Positions 25,773 to 36,301 of a stretch of DNA of 49,782 nt are shown here, in pieces; positions within the stretch are counted from its first letter, which is position 1; each line of letters begins with the position of its first letter. Where the stretch lies: positions 1 through 49,782 of the forward strand of contig JAGAEN010000005.1 in NCBI GenBank assembly GCA_017613135.1. The letters are read 5' to 3'. The stretch comes from Candidatus Saccharimonadota bacterium. Its GTDB lineage: Bacteria > Patescibacteriota > Saccharimonadia > Saccharimonadales > Saccharimonadaceae. The notes under the pieces are model-generated. The model was not told where the DNA came from. It saw only the letters and a list, made by a program, of their open reading frames with translations, and ran no database searches. The translations under genes were made by a program, and so were the position numbers.

Positions 25773-26378
25773 ATGCTTCCCAAGGCTCTTCAAAGTGTCA
25801 CGACGGCGCTAGGTTTACTACCTGGTGTAGGTCCAAAAACAGCAGAAAGGTATGCTTACTTCCTTTTTCGTTCCGATAAAAGAATTGCCGAAGAAATTGC
25901 CGAGGCAGTGGCGGGACTTCACGATAAGGTAAAATCTTGCCCGGTAACTTTCGCTTTGATTGATGCGGAGGAAGAAGTTTCGCCTTTTTATGCCGATGAT
26001 GCGCGTGACAAGAAGACGGTCCTGGTGGTGGAAGAGCCTCTCGATATTTATGCCATCGAGGCGACGCACGGATATAAGGGGACTTATCACGTGTTGGGCG
26101 GAGCGATTTCGCCAATTGATGGAATTACGCCAGACCAGCTACATATTAAGGAGTTGGTCGAGCGAATTAAAATAGATGAAGTTGCTGAGGTGATTATTGC
26201 GACGAACCCTTCGGTAGAAGGGGAATCGACGGCGCTACTTCTAGAAAAAGTCTTGCGCGAGGCAAAACCTGAACTTAAACTCACGCGCCTAGCGCGTGGA
26301 TTACCACTGGGGGTAGATTTATCTTATGCCGACCAAATCACTTTGACCGCGGCACTTGAAAACAGAACAGATTTATAG
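25773..26378 (+). CDS. recR: Recombination protein RecR with degenerate zinc finger
   Basis: 201 aa. Helix-hairpin-helix LLPGVGPKTAERYAYFLF, TOPRIM domain with VVEEPLDIYAIEATHGYKGTYHVLGGAISPIDG and the C-terminal Walker-like ARGLPLGVDLSYADQITL. The CxxC...CxxC zinc finger is reduced to SCPVTFALIDAEEEVSPFYADDARD, with one cysteine of four. RecR loads RecA at gaps with RecO or RecF. The zinc finger is structural in studied RecR proteins, so this is an unusual form. Confidence 0.93.
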   Translation: MLPKALQSVTTALGLLPGVGPKTAERYAYFLFRSDKRIAEEIAEAVAGLHDKVKSCPVTFALIDAEEEVSPFYADDARDKKTVLVVEEPLDIYAIEATHGYKGTYHVLGGAISPIDGITPDQLHIKELVERIKIDEVAEVIIATNPSVEGESTALLLEKVLREAKPELKLTRLARGLPLGVDLSYADQITLTAALENRTDL

Positions 26379-26382
26379 GCAA

Positions 26383-26498
26383 AGCATCAGAATTGCCTCT
26401 TTCAAGGAGCATGTTTGGCGACGGGCCAAACACGGAGCGACCGAGCCCCGTGACGACGGGAGCGAGGGAGCGTTCCGGGAAAGAGGTGTTCTGATGCT
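26383..26498. repeat. Palindromic element PE-1, copy 1 (intergenic, between convergent genes)
   Basis: Core of 75 bp (26404-26478) starting GGAGCATGTTTGGCGACGGG. Arms: AGCATCAGAA-ttg-CCTCTTTC on the left (26383-26403), GAAAGAGG-tg-TTCTGATGCT on the right (26479-26498), 18 bp paired. It fills almost the whole gap between the recR stop and the stop of the minus-strand synthetase gene, and may serve as a two-way terminator. The core is open in the same frame that is translated in copies 2 and 3. Confidence 0.9.
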
Positions 26499-26501
26499 CT
26501 A

Positions 26502-28232
26502 TTAATAATCTTCCAACGCTTTGAAGTCGACTTTAGCGAGTTTGGTCTTGGGGAGCTCTGGGATGAAGCGGATTTCGCGAGGAATTTCATATTTGGCGAG
26601 ATATTTTTTGTAAATATTCATTAGCTCTTTTTTGGTGGCGCGCTCAGAGGCTTCGGGCTTCAAGACAGCAAAGACGACGACTTTTTCGCCACGAAGTTTG
26701 TCTTCGCGGCCAACTACAGCACAGCTTACTACGTTTTTAGATTTTAGGGTAACGTCTTCGATATTGGCCGGGTAAATATTGTAACCGTTTGAAATAATCA
26801 TTCGTTTTAGGCGCGAACGGAAGTGAATTACGCCACGCTCATCGGCGTAACCAATGTCGCCAGTACGGAGATATTTTTTGCCACCGACTGTAATAAAGGC
26901 TTCTTCGGTTTCTTTAGGCTTATTGAGATAGCCCTTCATCACGGAAAGACCACGGACGATGATTTCGCCATCTTCACCGAGTTTGGCAGGTTTGTTGGTC
27001 TTCAAGTCCAATATCACTACTTCGTTATCTGGGATAGGATAACCAATAGAATCTGGTTCTTCAGCAACACTTCTAGGCGAGAAAATAAAGCCGCCAGAGG
27101 CCTCGGTAAGGCCGTAGCCATTTTCAATTAGGGCTTTGGATCCGTGAGCTTTCAGAAAATCATTGATTTTCTCTTTGCTTGACATACTAATCATATCACC
27201 ACCGGAAACTACGAATTTGACGTGCTTCAAACCATCTTTTTTGAATTTAATTTTGGTGAGATAATCAAAGACCGTCGGGACACCAACTAAAATATCAACT
27301 TTGTATTTAGTGATGTATTGTTTGAACTTCTTAGGATTAAACTGGGGAATTAAGAAGGTGCGTGCGCCGAAGTAAAGTGGCATATGAATACAACAGCCAA
27401 GACCAAAAGCGTGGAAGTTTGGGAGAAACGCCATAAAGGAAAACTCCGGCTTAAATAACTCGGGAACAAGGTATTTGGCACCGAGTGCTTGAGCATTGAA
27501 GTTGAGATTTGAGAGAATAATACCTTTGGGCTTGCCGGTGGTACCACCAGAATACATAATTACGGCGTCATCCTTAGCATTTACTCTGGCGTGCGGATTA
27601 CCGATAAATTTATTGGCTTTGTTTAAGAATTTATCCCAGGTAATCACGTGCTGAGATTTTTTGACGTGATTTTTGCGACCTTTGGTGAGTTTATAAATCA
27701 CGCGGACGATGAAATCCATCGAACGGGTAGGTGAAACTACTACCACGTGTTCAACGTTGGTATTCTTAATAATGGCCTCAACCTTAGGGTAGCTAACATC
27801 CACGCATAGCAAAATTTTGGAATTGGTCTGGATGAGATAATCTTCGATTTCTTTTTCGGAAGACAAGGGGTGGACCATATTGGCTACTGCACCAATTTCG
27901 TTTACGGCGTAAAAGGCGTAGATAGCCTCTGGGGTATTTGGCATACAAATTGTGATGATTTCGCCTTTTTCAGCGCCGAGACTTTTTAATGCGGCGGCAA
28001 CACGATTGATTTTTTTAATTAAATCTTTATAAATCACTTGGGTATCAAAGAATTCCAAAGCGACATTGTGTGGCCACTTACAGGAAGCCTCATAAACTGC
28101 ATCGTACAGACCGCCGTCAAAGTATTGAATATCTTTTGGCAAGTGATCAATGTAGCCATATTTGGCGCGTTCCAGGCGCATATCAATTTTACGTAAAGTA
28201 TTTTTGATTTTGTTATACATAAATTCGAGCAT
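26502..28232 (-). CDS. AMP-dependent (long-chain) acyl-CoA synthetase/ligase
   Basis: 576 aa. ANL superfamily: P-loop YSGGTTGKPKG (A3), VVSGGDMIS, NGYGLTEASGG (A5), EIIVRGLSVMKGYLNKPKET, RTGDIGYADERGVIHFRSRLKRMIISNGYNIYP (A7-A8) and catalytic Lys in KTKLAKVDFK at the end. It activates a carboxylic acid, probably a fatty acid, to acyl-AMP and then CoA ester. With cdsA and pgsA next to it, use of scavenged host fatty acids for phospholipids is likely (inference). TGGTAAAAT is 6 nt before the start on the minus strand, so it is leaderless and divergent from cdsA. Confidence 0.9.
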   Translation of the reverse strand: MLEFMYNKIKNTLRKIDMRLERAKYGYIDHLPKDIQYFDGGLYDAVYEASCKWPHNVALEFFDTQVIYKDLIKKINRVAAALKSLGAEKGEIITICMPNTPEAIYAFYAVNEIGAVANMVHPLSSEKEIEDYLIQTNSKILLCVDVSYPKVEAIIKNTNVEHVVVVSPTRSMDFIVRVIYKLTKGRKNHVKKSQHVITWDKFLNKANKFIGNPHARVNAKDDAVIMYSGGTTGKPKGIILSNLNFNAQALGAKYLVPELFKPEFSFMAFLPNFHAFGLGCCIHMPLYFGARTFLIPQFNPKKFKQYITKYKVDILVGVPTVFDYLTKIKFKKDGLKHVKFVVSGGDMISMSSKEKINDFLKAHGSKALIENGYGLTEASGGFIFSPRSVAEEPDSIGYPIPDNEVVILDLKTNKPAKLGEDGEIIVRGLSVMKGYLNKPKETEEAFITVGGKKYLRTGDIGYADERGVIHFRSRLKRMIISNGYNIYPANIEDVTLKSKNVVSCAVVGREDKLRGEKVVVFAVLKPEASERATKKELMNIYKKYLAKYEIPREIRFIPELPKTKLAKVDFKALEDY

Positions 28233-28276
28233 AGTACTATTTTACCATTTTTTGCGGAGAGTGGTATAATAATAGT

Positions 28277-28966
28277 ATGGATAAGAATTTTAAGGTGCGA
28301 GTCATCGTGGGGCTGTCGATGTTTATCGTGGCAGTGGTGGCGCTCTATACATTTGAGAGTATCCCGTTTAAGGTATTATACACGCTGTTTTCCGTGGTAG
28401 CGGCGGTGGAACTCATGAGTTTCTTTAAGCGGAAACACGGTAAACTAAATATCTTTTTGGCGCTAGTGGAGCTTGTCTTTCTTGCAGGTGGCATGTGGTT
28501 TGTGATTCAAACTGACCTAGTACATTTCTGGTATATTATTCTTGGGGTGTGTGGGTACGATATTTTTGCATATTTATTTGGCAAATTGTTTGGCGGAAAA
28601 GTATTTGGTAAGGCTAGACCATTCCCATATATTTCAAAAAATAAGACCTGGGAAGGCACAATTCTCGGACTCCTTATGTCGGTAGCAATGTGTTTTACTA
28701 TGATGTCGATAATGGGGACTTATGGTAGCGATTGGATGTATCTTTTATGTGGTCCTCTAGCGCTTACGGGAGATTTGTTTGAAAGCTATATGAAGCGGAA
28801 ATTTAAGGTGAAAGATTCTAATGAGATTTTGATTAAAAATAAGTTTTTCCGGGGGCTTGAAATGTGTGTGGGGGGCTCAGAGGGGCACGGAGGATTTCTT
28901 GACCGGATAGATTCTACGGCTTTTTCGGCGACGATTCTAGTAATAATTATAACGTTGGTGCATTAA
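28277..28966 (+). CDS. cdsA: Phosphatidate cytidylyltransferase (CdsA)-like
   Basis: 229 aa with about seven hydrophobic segments. The C-terminal signature DLFESYMKRKFKVKDSNEI ... GSEGHGGFLDRIDS matches S-x-x-KR-x4-KD ... PGHGG-x2-DR-x-D of CdsA. It makes CDP-diacylglycerol from CTP and phosphatidate in the inner membrane. The loop before GHGG is longer than usual (FFRGLEMCVGGSE). TGGTATAAT is exactly 6 nt before the ATG, so it is leaderless. Confidence 0.9.
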   Translation: MDKNFKVRVIVGLSMFIVAVVALYTFESIPFKVLYTLFSVVAAVELMSFFKRKHGKLNIFLALVELVFLAGGMWFVIQTDLVHFWYIILGVCGYDIFAYLFGKLFGGKVFGKARPFPYISKNKTWEGTILGLLMSVAMCFTMMSIMGTYGSDWMYLLCGPLALTGDLFESYMKRKFKVKDSNEILIKNKFFRGLEMCVGGSEGHGGFLDRIDSTAFSATILVIIITLVH

Positions 28967-28970
28967 TAAA

Positions 28971-29402
28971 ATGTGTAAACTTCACGCAGATAAGAAATTT
29001 GAACGGTTTGAGGATGTAACGCCAGAGCTTCTAAAAAAAGAGGGCGTAAAGTTACTATTGTGTGACCTGGATAATACCTTGAGGCTTCATTCCGAGAAAG
29101 AACCGGCCGACGAACTAGCGGATTGGATTGACGATTGTCGCAAAGCCGGAGTGCAGATTATTATTATTAGCAATAATGGACGTAAAAAAATGATGCAGAA
29201 ATTTTGCGAGCCAATTGGTGTGCCGTGTGTATGGTGGGCGAAGAAGCCTTTATCAGTAAAACTGACCGCGGCAATGGAAGAATACAATATGAAACCAGAT
29301 GAGACTGTGATGCTCGGGGATAAATGGTCCACCGATGTACTCGCAGCGAAATTTGCTAAAATTAGGGCCTACAAAGTGGAGCACCGTCGTGACATCGTCT
29401 AG
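28971..29402 (+). CDS. YqeG-type HAD-IIIA phosphatase
   Basis: 143 aa. HAD motifs: LLCDLDNTLRLH (nucleophile Asp), IIIISNNGR (Thr/Ser motif), WWAKKPLSVK (Lys), MLGDKWSTDVLAAK (acidic motif). Same size and order as B. subtilis YqeG, a relative of mitochondrial PGP phosphatase GEP4. Placed between cdsA and pgsA, it very probably removes phosphate from phosphatidylglycerophosphate (inference from context and family). It starts 4 nt after the cdsA stop. Confidence 0.85.
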   Translation: MCKLHADKKFERFEDVTPELLKKEGVKLLLCDLDNTLRLHSEKEPADELADWIDDCRKAGVQIIIISNNGRKKMMQKFCEPIGVPCVWWAKKPLSVKLTAAMEEYNMKPDETVMLGDKWSTDVLAAKFAKIRAYKVEHRRDIV

Positions 29403-29952
29403 AACCAAAAAATTCCCAATTAATGGGCCAACAATTTTAACAATTCTCCGAATCATTTTGGTGGGGCCAGTGATAGCGGGAATTTTTATGGAGGGGCTAC
29501 CAGCAAAAATCATAGCGTTAGTTTGCTTTATTATCGGTTCGATTACAGATAATATTGATGGGCGTTGGGCAAGGCGTGATAAACTAGTAACTGATTTTGG
29601 GGCGTTCCTCGACCCACTGGCTGATAAAATGCTAACTAATCTCACATTCTTAGCTTTTGTGATACTCGGACAAATGCCGCTTTGGATGTTTATGGTGATT
29701 TTGGTGAGAGATTACGCGGTAGATGGGCTTCGGATGATTGCAGCGCGTAAAAACGTGACAATTTCGGCATCGATTTTTGGGAAAGTTAAAACCACTGTGC
29801 AGATGATTACTTTGATTTCGATGCTTTTAAATCTGATTGTAATGTGGGAGCCACTAGCAGTAATTAATATTATATTATTATATGTCGTGATGTTCCTGAC
29901 GCTTTATTCAGGGATCGACTACCTGATTAAGGGTCGTAAACTTATGGTATAA
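29389..29952 (+). CDS. pgsA: CDP-diacylglycerol-glycerol-3-phosphate 3-phosphatidyltransferase
   Basis: 187 aa from GTG 29389 (GGAG 7 nt upstream). The CDP-alcohol phosphotransferase motif is complete: D-x2-DG-x2-AR-x8-G-x3-D-x3-D, here DNIDGRWARRDKL with GAFLDPLAD. Five to six membrane helices. Forms phosphatidylglycerophosphate, the step after cdsA and before the yqeG-type phosphatase. It overlaps yqeG by 14 nt, so the three are translationally linked. Confidence 0.92.
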   Translation: MTSSRTKKFPINGPTILTILRIILVGPVIAGIFMEGLPAKIIALVCFIIGSITDNIDGRWARRDKLVTDFGAFLDPLADKMLTNLTFLAFVILGQMPLWMFMVILVRDYAVDGLRMIAARKNVTISASIFGKVKTTVQMITLISMLLNLIVMWEPLAVINIILLYVVMFLTLYSGIDYLIKGRKLMV

Positions 29953-29959
29953 TAAGTTT

Positions 29960-30949
29960 ATGTATCAGAAATTCAGCGAATTTGTTAAAGAAAAAACTAA
30001 AATATGTATTATTCAGGCCGAGAACCCTGATGGGGATTCGCTCGGCAGTGCTTTGGCGCTAGATTATATTTTGAAAGGAAAAGAGATTTCTTTATATTGT
30101 CCGGTGGATATTCCGAAATATCTACATTATTTTGGTGATTGGTCGAGAGTGACAAACGAATTTGATTTTAAAGCGGATGGATACATTATTGTGGACACGG
30201 CGGCGGAGGTACTGCTTTCTAAATTGCTCGATGACACGGCGATTCGCAATCGTTTATACTCAGTGCCGGTGCTCGTGATAGACCATCACGAATCAGAAGA
30301 TGACATCAATTTTCCGCACGAAAGCATTATTGAAGTAAGACCGGCTTGCGCAGAACTAATTTATGAGATTACTATTTCGGAAAGCTATGAGGTAAATAAA
30401 CCAGCAGCGGAAGCGATTTTACAAGGCATTTCGTCGGATACGCTTGGCTTTACCAGTTCATCAGTTTCGGCGCGGACTTTTGAAATCGCCGCAGAGCTTA
30501 CAAGGCTTGGTGCAAATATTTCAGAACTTGAAGAAAAACGTCGTGAATACATGAAAAAATCACCGCGAATTCTAGATTACAAGGCAGATTTAATTAAACG
30601 AATTGATTATTCTCTTGACGGGGCGCTCGCGACGGTACATATTCCGTGGGACGATATCCGGGAGTATTCTGACGAATATAATCCAAATGTTTTAATTTTA
30701 GAAGAGTTACGCTTGGTTGAAGGCGTGAAGGTAGCGGTAGCAATAAAAACCTATCCAGATGGTAAGGTAACTGGTAAAATTCGTTGTGCATATGGCTATG
30801 GCGTTGCCGAGCAGGTGGCCGGATATTTTGGTGGTGGTGGACACGAATATGCGGCGGGATTTCGGACTTATGATACGTCATATGAAGAAGTTTTGGCAGA
30901 TTTGGTGAAGATAGTACCAGAACTACTCGCGGGAGCGGAAAATGCTTGA
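29960..30949 (+). CDS. DHH/DHHA1 phosphoesterase (NrnA/RecJ-like)
   Basis: 329 aa. The DHH domain has ENPDGDSLGSALAL, GYIIVDTAA and VLVIDHHES; the C-terminal DHHA1 domain has VRCAYGYGVAEQVA and FGGGGHEYAAGF. NrnA enzymes degrade 2-5 nt RNA and pAp. In motif I the usual HxxPD histidine is alanine here (AENPD), which removes one metal ligand, so activity may be altered. A leaderless start: TGGTATAAT lies 6 nt upstream of the ATG and overlaps the pgsA stop. Confidence 0.85.
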   Translation: MYQKFSEFVKEKTKICIIQAENPDGDSLGSALALDYILKGKEISLYCPVDIPKYLHYFGDWSRVTNEFDFKADGYIIVDTAAEVLLSKLLDDTAIRNRLYSVPVLVIDHHESEDDINFPHESIIEVRPACAELIYEITISESYEVNKPAAEAILQGISSDTLGFTSSSVSARTFEIAAELTRLGANISELEEKRREYMKKSPRILDYKADLIKRIDYSLDGALATVHIPWDDIREYSDEYNPNVLILEELRLVEGVKVAVAIKTYPDGKVTGKIRCAYGYGVAEQVAGYFGGGGHEYAAGFRTYDTSYEEVLADLVKIVPELLAGAENA

Positions 30950-31670
30950 ACTTGCTAAGACTTACGATGTTTGTGATTCTAAAACACCGGAAATGACGGT
31001 GGTATTTTTGCACGGCATCGCGGCAGATTCTTCGGATTTTAAAGGGCTTTTAGACTATCTAGCAGGTGATGAGTCGATGAAAAGAGTGCGGCTGGCGACC
31101 TTTGATTTGCTCGGCGCTGGAAAATCTTATACTTCGGACGAGCTAGAATACACTTTCGATGAACAGCTCGAAGCACTTAAAAATTCGGTAGACAAATTGA
31201 ATGTAACCGGTCCGCTAGTTATTGTCGCGCATTCAATGGGGACAATGATTGCAACTAGATTTGCTGAAGCTCACAAAAGGCTGGTGCGAGGCCTTGTTTT
31301 GATTTCGGCGCCGGTTTTCAAAAAGGAAGATATTGAAAACCCGATGTTTGAAGTGGCGATGAACGGTTTTCGTGAAGTAGTGGGACGCAAAATGAGCGGG
31401 TTACTTACGGCCAAATCATTTAATAACGAAATCAAAAATATCGTGTCGAACAAACATAATTATGATTTTTTGGTGCGGGTGTCAAAACCAACTATTATAA
31501 TATATGGTGAGCTTGATAAAATTATTGCACCATTTAATATTCCGGGGCTTTTAAAAGGCAATCCTAATATCACGGCAATAAAGACAGCCGGCTCACACGG
31601 AATCACACGCGAAAAATATCATAAAGTATTAGTGGCGTTACAAGAATTTTTAAGTAAGGAGGAAGGATGA
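30942..31670 (+). CDS. Alpha/beta hydrolase
   Basis: 242 aa. Oxyanion region VFLHGIAADSSDF, nucleophile elbow VAHSMGTMIA, acid YGELDKII and histidine AGSHGITREKY give a full Ser-Asp-His triad. Cytoplasmic, no signal peptide. The substrate is unknown; it overlaps the DHH gene by 8 nt and cysS by 4 nt (ATGA), so it is part of one operon. Confidence 0.85.
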   Translation: MLELAKTYDVCDSKTPEMTVVFLHGIAADSSDFKGLLDYLAGDESMKRVRLATFDLLGAGKSYTSDELEYTFDEQLEALKNSVDKLNVTGPLVIVAHSMGTMIATRFAEAHKRLVRGLVLISAPVFKKEDIENPMFEVAMNGFREVVGRKMSGLLTAKSFNNEIKNIVSNKHNYDFLVRVSKPTIIIYGELDKIIAPFNIPGLLKGNPNITAIKTAGSHGITREKYHKVLVALQEFLSKEEG

Positions 31671-33010
31671 AACTATTTAACACCGCGAGTAAAAAACTAG
31701 AAACTTTTAAGCCGATTTCTGACGTGGTAAAAATTTATACTTGTGGACCGACTGTTTATAATTATCAGCACATCGGAAATTATGCGGCGTATGTGTATTG
31801 GGATTTGTTAGTGAGAGCGCTTAAAGCAAATGGCTACAAGGTAAAAAGAGTTTTAAATTTGACTGACGTGGGGCATTTAGTGTCAGACGGGGACGAGGGC
31901 GAAGACAAATTAGAAAAAGGCGCAGCACGCGAAGGCAAGAGTGTATGGGAAATTGCGGATTTTTACATTGACGATTTTATGAAAAACTTCCGAGCGCTGA
32001 ATCTGGTGAAGCCAGATGTAGTGGCTAGAGCCACCGACTATATTGAAGCAGACCAAAAGGCCGTGGATTTGATGCGCGAGCACGGGTTTGTTTATGATAC
32101 GGAAGACGGAGTATATTATGATACTTCGCGTTTTGAAAAATATGCGGAGTTTGCACGACTAGATTTATCTGGTTTACAAGCGGGGGCGAGAGTGGGTTTT
32201 TCGGATGAGAAAAGAAACGCTTCGGATTTTGCGGTATGGAAGTTTATCAAGCCAGGCGAGAAACACGCGATGCGATGGGAATATCTAGGTCGGCCAGGTT
32301 ATCCAGGTTGGCACCTAGAATGCTCAACAATTATTCACGAAGAACTTGGTGAACCAATTGATGTCCACTGTGGCGGCATTGATCACATCCCAGTGCATCA
32401 CACCAACGAAATCGCACAGACTTTTGCGGCGTATGGGCACGAACTTTCGCGCGTGTGGCTACATTGTGATTTTATTACGATTGATGGGCAAAAGATTTCT
32501 AAGTCTCTAGGAAACGCATATCTATTGTCAGATTTAGAGGAACGTGGTTTTTCGCCAATGGATTATAAAATGTGGCTTCTCTCGGGACACTATCAAGGTA
32601 CGCGGAATTTTACTTTTGAATCTCTTAGTGGGGCCAAGGCAAGGCGATTAAATTGGCGAAATAGAATTGCTCTATGTTATCAACGTGAAATAGTTGGTGA
32701 TGCTGACGTATATGAAAAAGTTTTGGAGGCGATGTCGAATAATTTGAATTCGGCGGAGGCGTTTGCTATTATTGATAATTCTGTGATTTCGCTTGGGGAT
32801 TGGAAAAAAATCGATAAACTATTTGGGCTGAATTTGATTTCTGATACTCCAGACGTATCGGAGGAAATTGTTAATAAGATTATTGAACGTGAAAAAGCGC
32901 GGACGGAGAAAAACTACGCTCGTTCGGATGAAATTAGAAATGAATTATCTTTAAGTGGTATTTCACTACGTGACACGCCAGACGGTGCGGTGTGGGAATA
33001 CTTAAAATAA
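31667..33010 (+). CDS. cysS: Cysteinyl-tRNA synthetase
   Basis: 447 aa, full length. IYTCGPTVYNYQHIGNYAAYVYWDLL contains the zinc Cys and the HIGH-type HIGN; zinc ligands recur in HLECSTI and GGIDHIPVHHTNE; KISKSLGN is the KMSKS loop. Charges tRNA-Cys. The ribosome-binding site is AAGGAGG within the end of the hydrolase gene. Confidence 0.97.
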   Translation: MKLFNTASKKLETFKPISDVVKIYTCGPTVYNYQHIGNYAAYVYWDLLVRALKANGYKVKRVLNLTDVGHLVSDGDEGEDKLEKGAAREGKSVWEIADFYIDDFMKNFRALNLVKPDVVARATDYIEADQKAVDLMREHGFVYDTEDGVYYDTSRFEKYAEFARLDLSGLQAGARVGFSDEKRNASDFAVWKFIKPGEKHAMRWEYLGRPGYPGWHLECSTIIHEELGEPIDVHCGGIDHIPVHHTNEIAQTFAAYGHELSRVWLHCDFITIDGQKISKSLGNAYLLSDLEERGFSPMDYKMWLLSGHYQGTRNFTFESLSGAKARRLNWRNRIALCYQREIVGDADVYEKVLEAMSNNLNSAEAFAIIDNSVISLGDWKKIDKLFGLNLISDTPDVSEEIVNKIIEREKARTEKNYARSDEIRNELSLSGISLRDTPDGAVWEYLK

Positions 33011-33235
33011 ATTTTCTTTTAACCAATACCGGAAAGTAAATTTTTCTTGAGGTCAAAACTGATACGCTTAAGATTTGGTGGGTAGGAGGTTGCAATCTGT
33101 TTTATTATGTGTATGATATAGCGCAGGTTGGCTTCGGAGTTTAGTGGGCCTTTCCATAAATAGTAATATTTGTGGTGTGTGAGGTGGCCATTAACGACTG
33201 TCCTGGGGTAGTCAGGCCGCCAGAAAGGAGATGAA

Positions 33236-33313
33236 ATGACTTTAACAATTAGCTTGTTAAACATCACCGTTTCGAAGCGGAAAAGAACCGAACCGAAGAA
33301 AAAATCTGACTAA
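33236..33313 (+). CDS. Possible 25-residue ORF with strong ribosome-binding site
   Basis: AAAGGAGATGAAATG starts an ORF whose product ends in a basic tail (KRKRTEPKKKSD). The ribosome-binding site is excellent, but its end overlaps a minus-strand terminator and no clear plus-strand promoter is seen beyond a TGTATGAT near 33110. It may be a chance ORF. Confidence 0.3.
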   Translation: MTLTISLLNITVSKRKRTEPKKKSD

Positions 33314-33330
33314 GTCACAAACCTAGTCAG
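33298..33330 (-). terminator. Terminator of the candidate small RNA
   Basis: Minus strand: 7-bp stem CTGACTA/TAGTCAG, 11-nt loop, then A and six Ts. Confidence 0.75.
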
Positions 33331-33371
33331 ACCCAACCATTTGAATGGTGTGCCCTAGGGCGCCATTCTTC
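33298..33371 (-). ncRNA. Candidate small RNA or attenuated leader, minus strand
   Basis: A minus-strand promoter (TTGCAC, 18 nt, TGC-TATAAT at 33383-33378) starts transcription near 33371. About 40 nt later comes a perfect terminator CTGACTA-loop-TAGTCAG-ATTTTTTC (33330-33298). Between them lies a compact hairpin GAATGG...GCCC-ta-GGGC...CCATTC and a short ACCATT-caa-ATGGT. No family is recognised. It could be a free RNA of about 75 nt or a switch upstream of a weak minus-strand ORF (33267-33019, 82 codons, no ribosome-binding site). Confidence 0.55.
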
Positions 33372-33428
33372 AATGTTATTATAGCATAGAATATGTTTAT
33401 GGTGCAAGCATATATTCAAAAAATATGT

Positions 33429-33434
33429 TATAAT
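33429..33434 (+). promoter_or_regulatory. Extended -10 of the queuosine operon
   Basis: TGTTATAAT, exactly 6 nt before the queH ATG at 33441; divergent from the candidate small RNA promoter. Confidence 0.7.
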
Positions 33435-33440
33435 AATTAA

Positions 33441-33990
33441 ATGAAATTATTGATGCATACTTGCTGCGCGCCGTGCAGTGTTTATTGTATTGATTCTTTG
33501 AGAGCCGAGGATATCGAACCGACGCTTTTTTGGTATAATCCCAACATTCATCCATACATTGAATATAAAACCCGAAGGGACTGTCTGAAAGAATATGCCG
33601 CCAAGGTTGGGGTGGAATTAATTGTTGATGAAGAATATGGCCTAGATGAGTTTTGCAAAAATGTGGTTTCGGACATTAGTAATCGGTGCGTTAATTATTG
33701 TTATAAGAAGCGTCTAACTGAAACCGTGCGTTATGCCGCAAAACACGGTTTTGATACTTTTACCACTACGCTTTTAATTTCACCATACCAAAAGCACGAC
33801 GAGTTAAAAAAGGTTTGCGAAGAACTCGCGGCACTTTCTGGTGTGAAATTTTTATATCGCGATTTTCGTGTGGGTTTTCGTGAAGGGCAGGAAAAAGCTC
33901 GTGCGGAAGGCCTTTATATGCAAAAATACTGTGGTTGTATTTTCTCGGAAGAAGAACGATACCGAAAACAAATTGAAAAGGATTTAAAAA

Positions 33991-34004
<14 letters not shown>
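33441..34004 (+). CDS. queH: Epoxyqueuosine reductase QueH
   Basis: 187 aa. QueH (DUF208) hallmark cysteines: MHTCCAPCS near the start and YCGCIF near the end, with WYNPNIHPYIEY, RCxxCYKKRL-type RCVNYCYKKRL and TTLLISPYQKHD. It reduces epoxyqueuosine to queuosine in tRNA, the last step. Leaderless start. Overlaps queA by 14 nt. Confidence 0.95.
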
Positions 34005-36251
<2,247 letters not shown>

Positions 36252-36276
36252 CAAGCATAAACAGAAAAAAGTATGG

Positions 36277-36282
36277 TATAAT
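36277..36282 (+). promoter_or_regulatory. Extended -10 of the permease-flippase-ABC operon
   Basis: TGGTATAAT followed by a short leader with AAAGGAGG immediately before the ATG at 36302. Confidence 0.65.
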
Positions 36283-36301
36283 GAAGACATAAAGGAGGTT
36301 T

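Noticed and set aside
33019-33267. 82-codon minus-strand ORF convergent with cysS
   Set aside because: The residue mix is protein-like, but there is no ribosome-binding site or -10 near the start, and a strong terminator lies between it and the only promoter. Kept only as the possible target of an attenuator.
33120-33330. tmRNA, RNase P RNA or SRP RNA in the large gap after cysS
   Set aside because: None of the conserved parts (tRNA-like ends and tag, P4 core, or the SRP GGAAG domain) is present.
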